Below are positions 12,544-25,164 of a stretch of DNA of 64,000 nucleotides, piece by piece (position 1 is the first letter of the stretch; every line of letters begins with the position of its first letter). Origin of the DNA: Ampelocalamus luodianensis (Eukaryota; Streptophyta; Magnoliopsida; Poales; Poaceae). Made by a program: the position numbers and the translations under genes. The stretch is from contig CM070622.1 of the NCBI GenBank assembly GCA_036346255.1, positions 22,284,751 to 22,348,750 of the forward strand, given 5' to 3'. Below the pieces are notes generated by a model. That model was not told where the DNA came from. It saw only the letters and a program-made list of their open reading frames with translations, and did not search any database.

Positions 12544-13518
12544 AAGAAAATAATTTTTAACTCGGTGCTCTGTGCACCGGGTAGAGCAATCAAAGATTCA
12601 CCCCTAGATGTTGCCGGGTCGTGCTGTGGGAACCAGATCTGTTCAAAATGTGTTTTGTTTTCAGTTTTTTTTTTTTTTTTTGGTTAATGTTTTGTGAATG
12701 TGCTTCGATTTTTGTTTCTCGAGGAGGAATGTGCTCCCATTTGGTATACACCGTCACAATAACTCTTGCGTGTTTTATCTTGAAATTCTTGAGACACCAC
12801 TGTAAAAATACAAGTTTGTTTCTAAATGGTACTTATGCTTGGCGCGTCATAGATGTTATATATTATGGGTAAAGCTAGAAAAATATCATAGGGTCGATAA
12901 GTAAAAAAAAACGAATCATGGGAGAGGCTAGGCAATAAATTTTCGTGAATTTGACATGGAAAAATTGCATGTAACTAAGGGTTGTATACTAGCTCGAATA
13001 GGGGCATCACCGCATCAGCATATGTTGCGTGAATTCACTAACTGTATAAATGAGTTTTATTTTTTTCATCACAAAAATACAAAATAAAAAATGGTTGAGA
13101 CTCGTGAATTCAAGCAAATTCCCTCTTTCTAAATTTGGTTTCCGAAAATGCAATTTGAAAAGGGAAATCGAAGATACATGCATCGAATCCAAAATTATAA
13201 AATAGGCCCAACCCAAATATATACTACAAGACAAACTTTCAGGCCCAACCAGCGCAGCCCACCCACCCACCAATAGCGACGCGCCACGTAAACCCATCCA
13301 CATCACCTCGCACCTTAACCATCACCGACAAGTAGGTCCATCTTATTCACCTGCCCACGAGCCAGTGACACATCCACCGTCCTTTAATCCCCCACGCGCT
13401 TCCATTTCTTCTCGTCCCCTCTCTCTCCTCTTCGATTCCCAATCCGAAGGCTAACCCTGCGCCGGTAAGCGGCTGCGGCGGCGGCGAGGCTAGAGGGTCC
13501 CCTGCGGCGGCGGCGGTT
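11564..13518. promoter_or_regulatory. Divergent intergenic region between E(z) and UBC32-like gene
   Basis: The two genes are transcribed away from each other, so this 1.95 kb holds both 5' regions. The E(z) side (11564-11900) is GC-rich and the UBC side (13200-13518) is pyrimidine-rich, as expected for leaders. The AT-rich middle (11900-13000) shows no gene. No TATA box or other element is clear enough to call. Confidence 0.55.
12497..12542. repeat. (TA)n microsatellite
   Basis: A run of about 22 TA units lies in the E(z)/UBC intergenic region. Confidence 0.95.
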
Positions 13519-16183
13519 ATGGCGAAGTACAACCGGAGTAACCCGGCGGTGAAGCGGATCCTGCAGGAGGTCAAGGAGATGCAGTCCAACCCCTCCCCCG
13601 ACTTCATGGCCCTGCCCCTCGAGGTCTCGATCCCAACCCCGTACCCTACCTTTACCTTGTGTTTTATCCGATCTTGTCTGTTTTAGGTCTGAATCGAACG
13701 TTAGCTGGGTAAGATTGGATTTTAATGGCGTTTTCTGGGGTGCGGAAATTTAGGGTCTTGATTTGATCCGTTGGCCTTTAGGTGTATCTGCATTTTCTTC
13801 TAGATCTGATTACGCTTTTTGTGTAATTAGCGTAATCTGATCAATATAGCTATATCCTTGTTGCTATTAGATCCTTGTAGCGGTAGATATTGTGTAGATT
13901 TCAGACATTTCGAGGAAAATGAGTGTGAATCAAGTGGAATTGTTGTAGTACTTAATGCGATTTCATGTTAGAGTAGGATGTTTAATATGGTAATTTGGTT
14001 GAGATTGATAGGCTTATTATGATTTATGATGTATGTGCTTGAGTAGGAGGACATCTTCGAGTGGCAATTTGCGATCCTGGGGCCACGAGACAGCGAGTTT
14101 GAGGGTGGAATCTACCACGGGAGGATCCAGCTGCCCTCGGACTACCCGTTCAAGCCACCATCCTTCATGCTGCTCACGGTTTGCAATTGCTGTCCCCTAA
14201 TTTCCTGTGTTAATTCAAAATGCTGTTTGTGAGCTCTTGCTAAATCTTGCTTTGATCTTTTCTTTTGTCTATGTGCTCCAGCCAAGTGGAAGATTTGAGG
14301 TTCAGAAGAAGATATGTTTGAGCATATCCAATTACCACCCTGAGCATTGGCAGCCATCATGGAGTGGTGAGTAGCCATTTTTTGTAACATGACTGTTCAA
14401 GTAATCTCTTACAATAAAGGACAACTCAAATGTGTTGAATCGCACCATTATTCATAGTCCTTAGTGATTTGGTCTTGTGGGCTATACGAGCATGGTGCAA
14501 AAGTAAATACCTTCTTTTTCTCTGGGTCTTTGGAATTTTCATGGGCAAGTACTTAACCTATGACCAGACCAAAAGAAAACATGCATTTCTAGTTCCCATG
14601 TTTCTCAAGGTGGATCTGAGTAGTAGGGTTAGCTTGTTTAACAACATGTTGTTTTAAATGCTGTGTTTCAATGATGTAGTTACCTTTTTCTTTCATTTTC
14701 CTTTCCTCTGTTATCAATATGCGTTGGAATTTGGAACTCCCTTTGTAGTGGGTATAGATAGAAGCTAATTGCTAGGATAAGACTTGCATATTACAAATCC
14801 TTGAACTTAGAAAACAAGAACGAAAGATGCCATACAATCATTTGCTACTCCCTTCATATGTTGGGCACCATTTTTCATAGTATACAGATATATATTGTGT
14901 ACACTGTACGAGCATTGTGCCAAAGGAAATGTTTCTTTCGTTCTTGTCTTGTGGCTAGTGTTTAGCCTCATGACCAGGCCAAAGGAGGAACATGTATTTT
15001 CTATTATATCTGTGTCATTTGTTACTTTTTGTACCAAATTACCTAGATTAGTACAAGGAACATCTGGTTTGTGACATTTGGTTGTGTATCTGGCCCTCTC
15101 AAATAACTGTTTTTAAGTTTGTTTACATTTTGTTTGGAAAGGATTTTATGTGTCCTTTTATTATAGTTTGGAGTAGGTTAAATGGTTAATTGTTTTAGAT
15201 GTAGGAATTGATTATTCTTCTTTCTGGAGGATCTTGGTACTATATTTGTGAATTCATAAATGGTTATTTTTCTTGATTTGTTTGCTTTGAGAAATTTACT
15301 TGCTTGATGCTCAGAAACCATTGTTTTTCAATGATCTTCCAGTATATATCAATTTCTTTTTCTTGATTGTTATTTTTTGGCCCACACAGAATGTTTTCTT
15401 CTCATGTATGTATAATTGGATAGGGCTTGCTCCATTTTTTCTTATTCATAAGATTTATCCACAACTAAGCTAATCTGTTATTGTTGCAGTGCGCACGGCG
15501 CTAGTAGCCTTGGTTGCGTTCATGCCAACAAATCCTGGTGGGGCATTGGGCTCACTGGACTACAAAAAGGAAGACAGACGGGCACTAGCTATCAAATCAC
15601 GTGAATCACCACCAAAATTTGGCTCCCCAGAACGCCAAAAACTAATTGATGAGGTAAACTCCCAACACACCCTTAAGAACATAAATACATGCCCTTTCTG
15701 TTTTTTTGACACAAAGTATTGTTGCAACCACAGATCCATGAGCAAATGCTCAGTAAAGCTCCACTTGTTCCTCAACTGCTGACTAATGGCCCTAATGAGA
15801 CTAACCAATTAACCCCATCCAACGCTTCTGGTGAGCATGTGGGCAAGGCAGTTGAAGGTGTCAACACTTCTGGGTCCAGCTCGGACTCTGTTCATAATGA
15901 CCTTCCAAAGCCTGATTCTGAGTCACAAGTTGCAGAAAACATTGCCAACACTCAGTCAGACGGGGTTACCAACCATTCCATGGCTGGCCCAAACCGCAGA
16001 GAAAGCATTCCAAGAGTTCCTGTAGCGCAGCAGAATGCTGCTGCTGCAATCCAGAAGCCAAAGCATGACAGATTGTTGACCCTGGCCGCATTTGGGCTGA
16101 CTCTTGCTATTATGGCCCTTGTGATCAAGAAGTTCTTAAAAATCAATGGTCTGGCTGGTTACAACATTGAGGGCAAGTTTTAG
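13519..16183 (+). CDS. Tail-anchored Ubc6-type ubiquitin-conjugating enzyme (UBC32-like)
   Basis: Exons 13519-13623, 14047-14178, 14282-14366, 15490-15653 and 15734-16183 join to 936 bases, 311 residues, all with GT-AG introns. The start MAKYNRSNPAVKRILQE is typical of the UBE2J/Ubc6 family. The UBC fold covers roughly residues 10-150. The putative active-site cysteine is Cys91 in KKICLSISNYHPEHWQPSW; the usual HPN motif is replaced, as in this family. A Ser/Asn-rich linker follows, then a hydrophobic segment at about residues 276-294 (LTLAAFGLTLAIMALVI) with a short tail, which is a C-terminal membrane anchor. Arabidopsis UBC32-34 sit in the ER membrane and serve ER-associated degradation; the length is nearest UBC32. 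No disabling change is seen. The gene should exist twice if the tandem-duplication model is right. Confidence 0.93.
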
Positions 16184-17454
16184 GTAGGTTTGTGCATAAG
16201 TTGGATAAGAGCTACCCCATTCTGCATCTGAGAGGCTATATTATGCTTACTATAATTTATAAACCCCTAAGAAGTGTAAATGGTTGTTGTCTAGCTATAG
16301 ATGAAGTCAAAGCGGGATGGTGCTGCTACCCGTACCCTACTGTATGTAGCACATTTGATGGAAATGGTTACAACTTACAAGATCTTGCATTGTATGTGTG
16401 CGTGCGTATGTTGTGCTATGGTTATTTTTTGTAGTGTATAGAATGTATCATCTCCTACATCTATTTTTTTAAAAGAATTTTACAAAACTTTAGACATGGA
16501 CGAACGAAGGGTTGTTTGGTTAGATCAAAATCTCTGTTTATTCACATAGGGTAGGATTTTAATTCAAATTCACAGTCTATCCACATACATCTCGGTTGGA
16601 AATTGAATTTCCAAACAAGTGGATGGGCCGAGATTTTAGTTTAAATTTTCGGTTCATTCACGTAGATCTAGCCAGGAATAGGCTTTTCAAACAAGGCTTT
16701 AAGATGAGGATAAACCGGATATTTCCCTGCTCCTGTGAAACTAGTGTGCTAAGAGGGGGATAAACTGGATATTTTCCCCGTTCCTGTAAAACTAGTGTGG
16801 AGGCGTTTAGATGTTGATCGATGACGGTGAAGAATACAAGCTGCGACTGAGCGATTGTGTTCAGAATGGAATGACTGAATTGAGTATCAACTCTGCTCAC
16901 AAATCGCTTGGAGATGAGCTAGGCACTAGGAAAACACGATCTGACTCAGTTTATGAACCAAATCACTGGTGCCAACTGCTAAGTACGGGAATATAATGAA
17001 GCAACACCGTTTCCCTAGCCTAGCAATCTTCGTCACTCTTTGGAGACTCCAGCTGGCCGCTGTGTATCACATGCTGTCCAGCGGTGCGTGTATTATAATC
17101 AGTAATCCAATACAAGAACATATGTATGCCCTGGTTGATTTAAATCCCCAGAAAACGGAAGATCTTACACTATAATCTATATCAAAACAAATACATGTCA
17201 AAGCAGCAACGGGGCACGATATTATGCCCACGCAAGGTTCCACCTAAGGCAAAACTAACAATGAAATGCTATTAATTCAATTTCAATATTTATCGCAGGG
17301 GATGAATATCCTAGTAGTGCATCTGTTTTGTACAACCTTTGAAGCCTCAGGATGCGGAACTACAAAACGATCTAGCCAGGCTAATAAACAGCGTGATACA
17401 AACACAGTTCTAAAAGATTACAGCAAAAATGCTTGTAGAGGTTGAGGACTTCAT
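16184..17454. other. Convergent UBC32 / CLPP5 3' intergenic region
   Basis: It holds the 3' untranslated sequence of both genes and the right-hand copy of the ~42-base direct repeat pair (16708-16799). The duplication block begins at 16470, beside a short T-run. No further gene is seen. Confidence 0.7.
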
Positions 17455-20400
17455 CTAACCAGAAGCTGGAAGCGGTTGAAGGGCTTTAAGGGGATTCATG
17501 ATTACCCCATCAATAAGGCCATACTCCTTCGCCTCTTTCGCGCTCATAAAGTAGTCACGGTCAGTATCTACGTTGATCTTATCCAGGGGCTGCCCGGTGT
17601 GGTATGCTAGGTATCCATTCAGGTTAGCCTTGTGGTGCAACATCTCATTGGCCTGAAGAAAATAATCCAATTTTAGAAGGCATGCAGGTTCTGGTGATAC
17701 AAATAACCATTGTATTCCTTAATACATTTGTCAAAAGAGTGGCTCATTGGCTTGTAAAACCAAGTAATTTTACGTAGAACAAGCATAAACCAGCTAGATA
17801 GGAGTATGAGAAAATAAATATCTTCCTCCTCATTTTGAGTTATACATTTATCATTTGATAAACTAAGCAACAATATCTTCCTCCTCATTTTGGCTATGCA
17901 TTTATCATTTGATAAATTAAGCAACAGTTCTTTACTCAGATGCTGTCCTAGTGTCCTGGTCTAGAAGGAGCAGAGACATCGTTTCACTTCAGGAATTTAC
18001 CTGGATTTCAAGATCAGTCTCTTGTCCTTGGGCTCCTCCAAGAGGTTGATGGATCATTATCCTTGAGTTAGGTAAGCTGTATCGCTTCCCTGCATTACAT
18101 TCACCAGTTCTATGACTTCTATATTCAAGCATGGAGGTCAATCTATCTGTAGGCTACATGTAGTACTGAAGTAGCAATCACTAGTATTACCTTTGGTCCC
18201 AGCACTAAGTAGAAAAGCTCCCATACTGCCAAAAGAAAACAGCAAAAGTGTGTAAGAATCTGTGTCAGGTAATGCAAGACAATATAGTGGAAGACATTAC
18301 AGAATATAAATTGAAGGCATTACATTCCACAGGGCATTTTAAGTAAATGGTTGCAGAATTGCAGTTATGAATAATAATCATGTTTGTACCAAGAAACTGT
18401 ATGCCTGAAATATTAGTTAACTATCTGTATTCTATTTAAGCAACTGTTCTCTATCTACAAAGAGATGCACTTAACACTAGGAGCTGCAATCATGCCCTTT
18501 TTAAAAGAACCCTATTCCATGCCAATTCATTCTCACATTTTGTTTATAGCAGAAGTAAGCAGACCAAAATTAAAATTAAAATTAAAATAATTAGGCATGG
18601 CTATGCTAGTGACAAAATGTCATGTGGGGCCTACACTATGGCCGCAGGACATCAGCTACCAGATTGCCGGCTGCTTAGTTAGGCGATAGGATAATCAAGT
18701 TTGTTTGCTTACCGATTGAGTTAGCTAGATAAGAGTTGTTAGGCAAGAGATAGAGTTGTTAGTCTAAAGGGATAAGGTGGTTGGGCACAGAATCTATCCT
18801 ACGCCAGGTTGGTTGTGCGTAGGATTGATTCCTGCCAGCCGGCCGAATGTCTTACTTATTGAGGATTGATTACAGTTAATAGACCAAGCAAGAAGTCATC
18901 AACTTATCTCCCTCCTGTTTCTCTCTTCTACCAATCCCGTGCTTCTCCTCTAATCCTGGCGCAACCTTTTCCCCTGCGCTTTCCCTTCTGCCACCACGGC
19001 ACCAGGCCGCAGCCTCCTGTCTTCCACGACTACGCCCTGTGCTTCAGCACAGGCCATGACAACTTGGTATCAGAGCAAACGGTCTCGAGCATCGAGATGG
19101 ATACCAAGGTAGAGGAGCAACTTGCAGCCATCATGGAGCAACATGCTCAGCTGACGGCGACATCCACGAACACGGACCGCGCTGTTGTTTCCTTCCAGGA
19201 ACAACTCACCGGGATACATGGCCGCGTGGTGAACCTGGAGAAGAGGCCGGGCTCTGCTTCAATTGCGAGGAGCGCTTCACGCCGGGCCACAACTGCCGGC
19301 AGCTGTTCGTCCTCATCGCGCCAAGCATGGACGACGACGACGGAGACGGCGACGACATCACCATCGACGAGCCAGGCATCTCCTTGCATGCCTTGACCGG
19401 CATCCAGCCCCGGTCATGTCGCACGGTGCAGATCCATGTCAAACTGGCGGGGGTGCTCCTCACGGCCCTGCTCGACACCAGGTCTACACACAACTTCGTC
19501 AACGCGGAGACAGCACAGCGCACCGGCATCAGCCTGCAGCCGCGCCGCGGGCTCCAAGTAACGGTTGCCAATGGGGAACATGTCCAGAGCACCGGGCTCG
19601 GCGGCGATTTGCATCTGCAGGTCGGAGATGAGGAATTCGCGATCGACTGCTACGCGATTCCTCTGGAGGAGTTCGATCTGGTGCTCGGCGTCCAGTGGCT
19701 CGAGACGCTGGGACCACTCCTCTGGGACTTCACCAACAAGACGATCTTGTTTCACTGTGGCGGCCGCAAGGTGACGTGGGAAGGCCTGGGGTGCGCACAC
19801 TCGCGCCTCGAGCGCTTCCCTGCTCCATCAACCTGATGGACGAGCTGCTCGACGAGTTCGCGTCGGTTTTCACCACACCCACGGGACTCCCACCCGAGCG
19901 TTCCCACAGTCACCGCATCCACTTACTGCCGGGAACGCCACCAGTGGCGGTTCGCCCATACCACTACCCGCAACTGCTTAAGGACGAGCTTGAGCGACAA
20001 TGCAGCGAGATGGAACGGCAAGGTCTCATACGGCCAAGCCATTCGCCATTCTCATCGCCCGTACTGCTGGTCCAAAAGCGGGACGACACATGGCAATTCT
20101 GCATCGACTATTGCGCCCTCAATGACAAGACGGTCAAGGACAAATTCCCCATCCCAATGGTGGACGAACTCCTTGATGAGCTCCACGGCGCCAAGATCTT
20201 CACCAAGCTAGAACTCCGTTCTGGGTACCATCAGGTACTCATGCATCCGCCGGACATCGAGAAGACGACCTTCCGGACACACGAGGGGCTCTTTGACTTC
20301 TTGGTCATGCCTTTTGGCCTGACCAACGCGCCCACCACATTCCAAGCTCTCATGAATGATGTGTTGCGTCCTTTCTTACGCCGCTTTGTCCTTTTCTTTT

Positions 20401-23400
20401 TTGATGACATCTTGATCTACAGTAACTCGTGGTCCGATCATCTGTGGCATGTTCGAGCAGTACTGCGGTTCCTCCACCAGCACAAGCTATTCCTCGAGAG
20501 ATCGAAATGTCTCTTTGGGGAATCATCCATCGGCTACCTCGACCACATCATCTCAGAGCAAGGCGTTGCGATGGACACCGAAAATCAGCGATCGCCGCTG
20601 GCGTGCACCCGCGACCGCACGTGCCTCAGAGGGTTCTTGGGGCTCACAGGCTACTACCGCAAGTTCATGCGCGGGTTCGGCACCATCACCGAGCCACTTA
20701 CGAAGCTGCTCAAGAAGGCGGCGTTCCGCTGGACCGAGGAGGCGGCCGCCACCTTCTCCAAGCTCTAGGACGTGCTCTCCTCAGCACCCGTCCTCCAGCT
20801 TCCCGACTTCGACAAGGAGTTCATCATCGAGTGCGATGCCTCGGGTGCAGCCGGCGGGTGCTCCATCGTATGGCGGTCCGGTGGCTTTCTTGGCGCCATC
20901 GCACTCGCCACGCCAAGTCGGCGCTTCTGACGGGAGCCGATCGGCTTGGTCGAGCGATGCGGCATTGGCGGCCGTATGTTTGCGGTCGGCCGTTCGTCGT
21001 CCGCACCGACCACTACAGCCTCAAGTTCCTGCTAGACCAGCGGCTGTCGACGATTCTGCAGCACCATTGGGTGAGCAAGCTCCTTGGCTTCGACTTTCGG
21101 GTGGAGTACAAGCCGGGCAAGCAGAACGTGGTGGCTGATGCCCTCTCTCGCCGCGACACCGACACGACAACGATCATGGCCCTGTCAGCTCCGAGCTTCG
21201 CCCTTTTCGACGACCTACGGCAGGAGGCCGAAGGGGCGACCGACCTGGCCACCATCAAGGCCCAGGTGTTGGCGGCCAGTTGGACGCTCCGTGGAGTGTG
21301 CAAGATGGGTTGGTGTTGTACAACCGCAAGGCCAACATCCACCCGTCCTCACCGCTCTTGTCGGCCATTGTGGAGGCCGCACACAGCTGGCCATGAGGGG
21401 GTCCAAAAGACCCTCATGCGGCTTAAGGCAGACTTCCACATACCTCGCATGAAGCAGGTGGTGCAGGACTTCATCCGCAGTTGCCAGGTATGTCAGCAGT
21501 ACAAGGTGGAGCAGCTCCAGCCGGCGGGTCTCCTACAGCCATTAGAGGTTCCCTCCCGTGTCTGGGAGGATATCTCAATGGACTTCATCGAAGGGTTGCC
21601 ACGCGTCAATAGGAAGTCGGTCATCTTCACCATCGTCGATCGCTTTTCCAAGTACGCACACTTTGTGCCATTAGCACACCCATACACAGCCGGCTCGGTG
21701 GCCTGGGTGTTCTTTGACGAGGTAGTGCGGCTCCACGGGTTCCCATGCTCCATCGTCAGCGACCGCGACCCCATCTTCACCAGCCACTTTTGAAAGGAGC
21801 TTTTCCACTTCGCCGGCGTCAAGCTCAACTTGAGCTCAGCATTCCACCCGCAGTCCGATGGGCAAACGGAGGCTATCAACAAAATCATTGCCATGTACCT
21901 CCGTTGCCTCACCGACGATCGTCCCCGCCAATGGCTCCGCTGGCTATCATGGGCCGAGTACTGTTACAACACCTTTGAGTCGTCCTTGAAGGAGACGCCT
22001 TTCAAAGTTGTCTATGGCCGCGACCCGCCTTCCTTGCGGTAGTATGATGGTACTGCCCGGGTCACCGCCATCGACCAACTGCTTGGCGACCTGGACTTGC
22101 TGCTACATGATGTACGGGAGTGTCTCCGGCAGGCACAGCAGTACTACAAGCGGCAATATGATCTCCATCACCGACCGCGGATTTTTTAGGTGGGGCAATG
22201 GGTGTGGCTACGACTCCAACACCGCCAAGCTTCCTCCATCGCTCTCAAGGCTCATCGGAAGCTTGCTCCACGCTTCTATAGGCCCTACAAGATTTTGGCT
22301 AGAATCGGGGACGTCGTGTACCAACTGGAGCTGCCAGCCCGCGCATGGATTCATGACGTTTTTCACGTCGGGCTCCTCAAGCCCTATTTCGGCAACACGC
22401 CCAGTAACCCCCCCCCCCTTGCCGGACATGCAGCATGGGCGTGTCTGTCCTTCTCCCAGGCTGTTGTTCAAGCTAGGCTGGCTCACGGTGTCAAGGAACT
22501 CCTCGTCCAGTGGCAAGGGAAGCCGGATTCCAAAACGTCATGGGTCCCTATCGACAACTTCAAGCGGCAGTACCCGGCGTTTCAGCTCGCGGACGAGCTG
22601 CTTGTCGACGGGGGGAGAGATGTCATATGGAGCCTACACTATGGCCGCAGGACATCAGCTACCAGATTGTCGGCTGCTTAGTTAGGCGATAGGATAATCA
22701 AGTTTGTTTGCTTACCGATTGAGTTAGCTAGATAAGAGTTGTTAGGCAAGAGATAGAGTTGTTAGTCTAAAGGGATAAGGTGGTTGGGCACAGAATCTAT
22801 CATGCGCCAGGTTGGTTGTGCGCAGGATTGATTCCTGCCGGCCGGCCGAATGTCTTACTTATTGAGGATTGATTACCATTAATAGACCAAGTAAGAAGTC
22901 ATCAACTTATCTCCCTCCTGTTTCTCTCTTCTACCAATCCCGTGCTTCTCCTCTAATCCTGGCGCAACCTTTTCCCCCTGCGCTTTCCCTTCTGCCACCA
23001 TGGCACCAGGCCACGGCCGAAGGCCGAAGCCTCCTGTCTTCCACGACTACACCCTGCGCTCCAGCACAGGCCGTGACACAAAACTTCAACAAAGGCAAGT
23101 ACAAAGCAGCTCTTGACATTGACATCCATGAAGAGTACACAATCATACAGCTTGCAAATTCAATATTATTAATTAAGGAGATATGAGGTTAGAAAACCCA
23201 AGTCATGTAAAACTATTTGCTATCTAGAACTAACGAAAAATCAACATTTCACATGCAGCAGCATATACATGATAACATGAACTCGCCAAGACACCAACCC
23301 AAAATCCTAAAGTGGGAAAGTTATACTCGGTTGAACATGCCAGTCGTGCTTCACACATTTTGAAAACAAAAAGGAATTAGGCAGGACAAGTAGCTGGAAA

Positions 23401-25028
23401 CACGTACTTATTTACATGAGGAATCCAGGCCCAAAGGGGATCTGAAACCCTGAATTGGATAATCAAACACAGCGATACTAATGTGCACAGCATCATAACT
23501 TTGAATCAATTACGGAATTGCCGATTATTCAACAGAATTATTTGGATAGAGATGTCAGTACCTTGCTGCAAGTCCGATACAAACTGTGGAAACATCAGGC
23601 CTGATATGCTTCATTGTATCAAATATGGCCATCCCTAAAAGAAAATAAAACAAATTTATGTTATCGAAGCAACTGATGCAAGAGTAAGATGTATCAATGA
23701 TAACAAATATGAAAATGAGCTATTACCAGCTGTGACTGACCCTCCTGGAGAGTTCACATACATAATGATATCCTACAAGAAATTTGACAAGAATCAAGCA
23801 CCGAATGAAACCATGTTTGAATATATGGTGTCATGAAATTTGAGCTCCTTGATAGTTGAGATGACAACATTAGCCTCACCTAAAAGTAAACAAGTTCAGA
23901 GATCACAATTGTATAACCCAATCCCAGGCCTAACTAGGTAGCTGGAAACCCAAGTACCAACGATATACCAAAAATAGAAAAAGCATTAGTAACAGATAAG
24001 CAGGCACTTTATCACATGGTTAAACAAAAATGATTCCTACAGCATCAAATGGTTTTCCTAAAATAGAAGGGGCACAACCAAAAACCACACTCTAGTTCCA
24101 CTTGCAGAAACAACTCGACTTGCATTTCAACTTTAATTAACATATGGTGCAAGGAGTCCCTAGAATGTGTTGAAGGTAAGACATCAGCACAAGCTACCTC
24201 CGTTGATATATAGCTCAGCACTTCTAGAGTAAGCTATGATAAATCATGACAAAGCTCTTGACAGCTATTGTTGTAGGAATTAGGAATTGCACGGAAGGAA
24301 CATATTTTTACTCTTCTCGTTTTCACCTTGGTGGGATCGATGGCATCAAGATATAGCAGCTGCGCAACGATGATGTTCGCCATATCATCCTCCACAGGAC
24401 CACCGCACCGGATAATCCTCTGCGCAAAAACCCACACGCAAAGTTACACATCACACATTACATACCCACAAATCCCCTACGAAGGAAACCAAACACTTCT
24501 ACAAAATCCAGTAGTCTCGTACGTGCTGGAAGAGCTGACTGACGACGCTCTGGAACCGCTCCATCACCAAGGGCGACGGCCCGCGCTCCTGCCCGGCCGC
24601 ATACTCTACAGGGAAGTAGGGCGACCTCGGCACCACCAAATCATCCCTACCACACACGCACACACAGCACCATCAGCACCCTTAAATCCCTAATCAAACC
24701 TCCCCCACCCCACCAACAATACGACGCGGAGCTACAAAGTGTTCGTCACAAATCAACTTCACCTGACCGACCAAATCCCGCGCCTCTGAGCAGCCCCGTG
24801 GGGTCCGGCGGCGGCGGCGGCGACCACTGAGCGAGCGCACCTCCGGTTCCTGCGATACGGAGACGGTTAGGGTAGAGAGGCTGGAACCGGGAAGAGAAGG
24901 CGACGTAGAGCGCGGGAAGGAGGGGGGAACCTGACGATTGGGAGGGGTCTGGGGGTGGGAGTGGGGTTCGGGTTCGTGCGGAGGAGAGGGGCGGTGAGGG
25001 AGGAAGAGGAGGCGGTGGCGACCGCCAT
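17455..25028 (-). CDS. CLPP5: Plastid ATP-dependent Clp protease proteolytic subunit 5
   Basis: Nine exons: 25028-24931, 24849-24763, 24646-24523, 24419-24327, 23772-23727, 23634-23562, 18225-18191, 18089-18001, 17652-17455. They join to 843 bases, 280 residues, with no break. The N-terminus (MAVATASSSSLTAPLL and a Pro/Arg-rich stretch) is a typical chloroplast transit peptide. The mature part carries the Ser-His-Asp serine-protease triad: Ser174 in GLAASMGAF, His199 in MIHQP, and Asp248 in DTDRD. The blocks RIIRCGGPVEDDMANIIVAQ and GLIDGVIMNPLKALQPL identify the ClpP5 (ClpP-like, not ClpR) type, a subunit of the stromal ClpPR core that degrades unfolded proteins. Intron 6, which splits the serine codon, is 5.3 kb because it contains the Ty3 element. 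The reverse-palindrome element at 25165 lies 136 bases upstream of the start codon. Confidence 0.95.
18618..19061 (+). repeat. 5' LTR of the Ty3 element
   Basis: It runs from TGTCATGTGG to CCATGACA and is 444 bases long. It differs from the 3' LTR by roughly a dozen substitutions plus an indel, judged by eye. Confidence 0.93.
19065..19076 (+). other. Primer-binding site, initiator tRNA-Met type
   Basis: TGGTATCAGAGC starts three bases after the 5' LTR. It is the usual complement of the plant initiator tRNA-Met 3' end. Confidence 0.9.
22610..22620 (+). other. Polypurine tract of the Ty3 element
   Basis: GGGGGGAGAGA lies directly before the 3' LTR and is the expected plus-strand primer. Confidence 0.85.
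22621..23078 (+). repeat. 3' LTR of the Ty3 element
   Basis: It runs from TGTCATATGG to CGTGACA and is 458 bases long, with the target site CAAAA following. It holds a small internal duplication (GGCCGAAGGCCGAA) near 23015 that the 5' LTR lacks. Confidence 0.93.
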
Positions 25029-25164
25029 GGAAGGGAGGGGAGGGGAGCTCGCGTGGGGTTTTGGGCGGAGGGGCTTTGGTTGCGCTTCTTATCCGCGAGG
25101 ATTGGTAAGAGAAGAGGGGAGCGGGTGAATCAGCGAAGAAGAAAAGGAGACATGGAATTTTTCT

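Larger units (their letters stand above)
16470..21720. repeat. Right copy of the segmental duplication
   Basis: It is the partner of 1-5135. Equivalent points shift by 16469 at the left end and 16466 at the LTR start, because of two small indels. The match to the left copy ends in the integrase coding region at about 21720. Confidence 0.95.
18618..23078 (+). mobile_element. Ty3 chromovirus-type LTR retrotransposon in CLPP5 intron 6
   Basis: The element is complete from end to end: target-site duplication CAAAA at 18613-18617 and 23079-23083, LTRs 18618-19061 and 22621-23078, initiator-Met primer-binding site, and polypurine tract. Coding parts, in order: a short gag remnant (19097 on) with a zinc-knuckle-like CFNCEERFTPGHNC near 19250; protease with DTRS where DSG/DTG is usual (about 19475); reverse transcriptase with FFDDIL (about 20400); RNase H; integrase; and a C-terminal chromodomain-like LLVQWQGKP (about 22500). 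It is 4461 bases long, short for the group, and gag looks deleted. In-frame stops fall near 20766, 21791, 22040 and 22187, and there are frameshifts, so it is not autonomous. It lies antisense to CLPP5. Confidence 0.93.
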
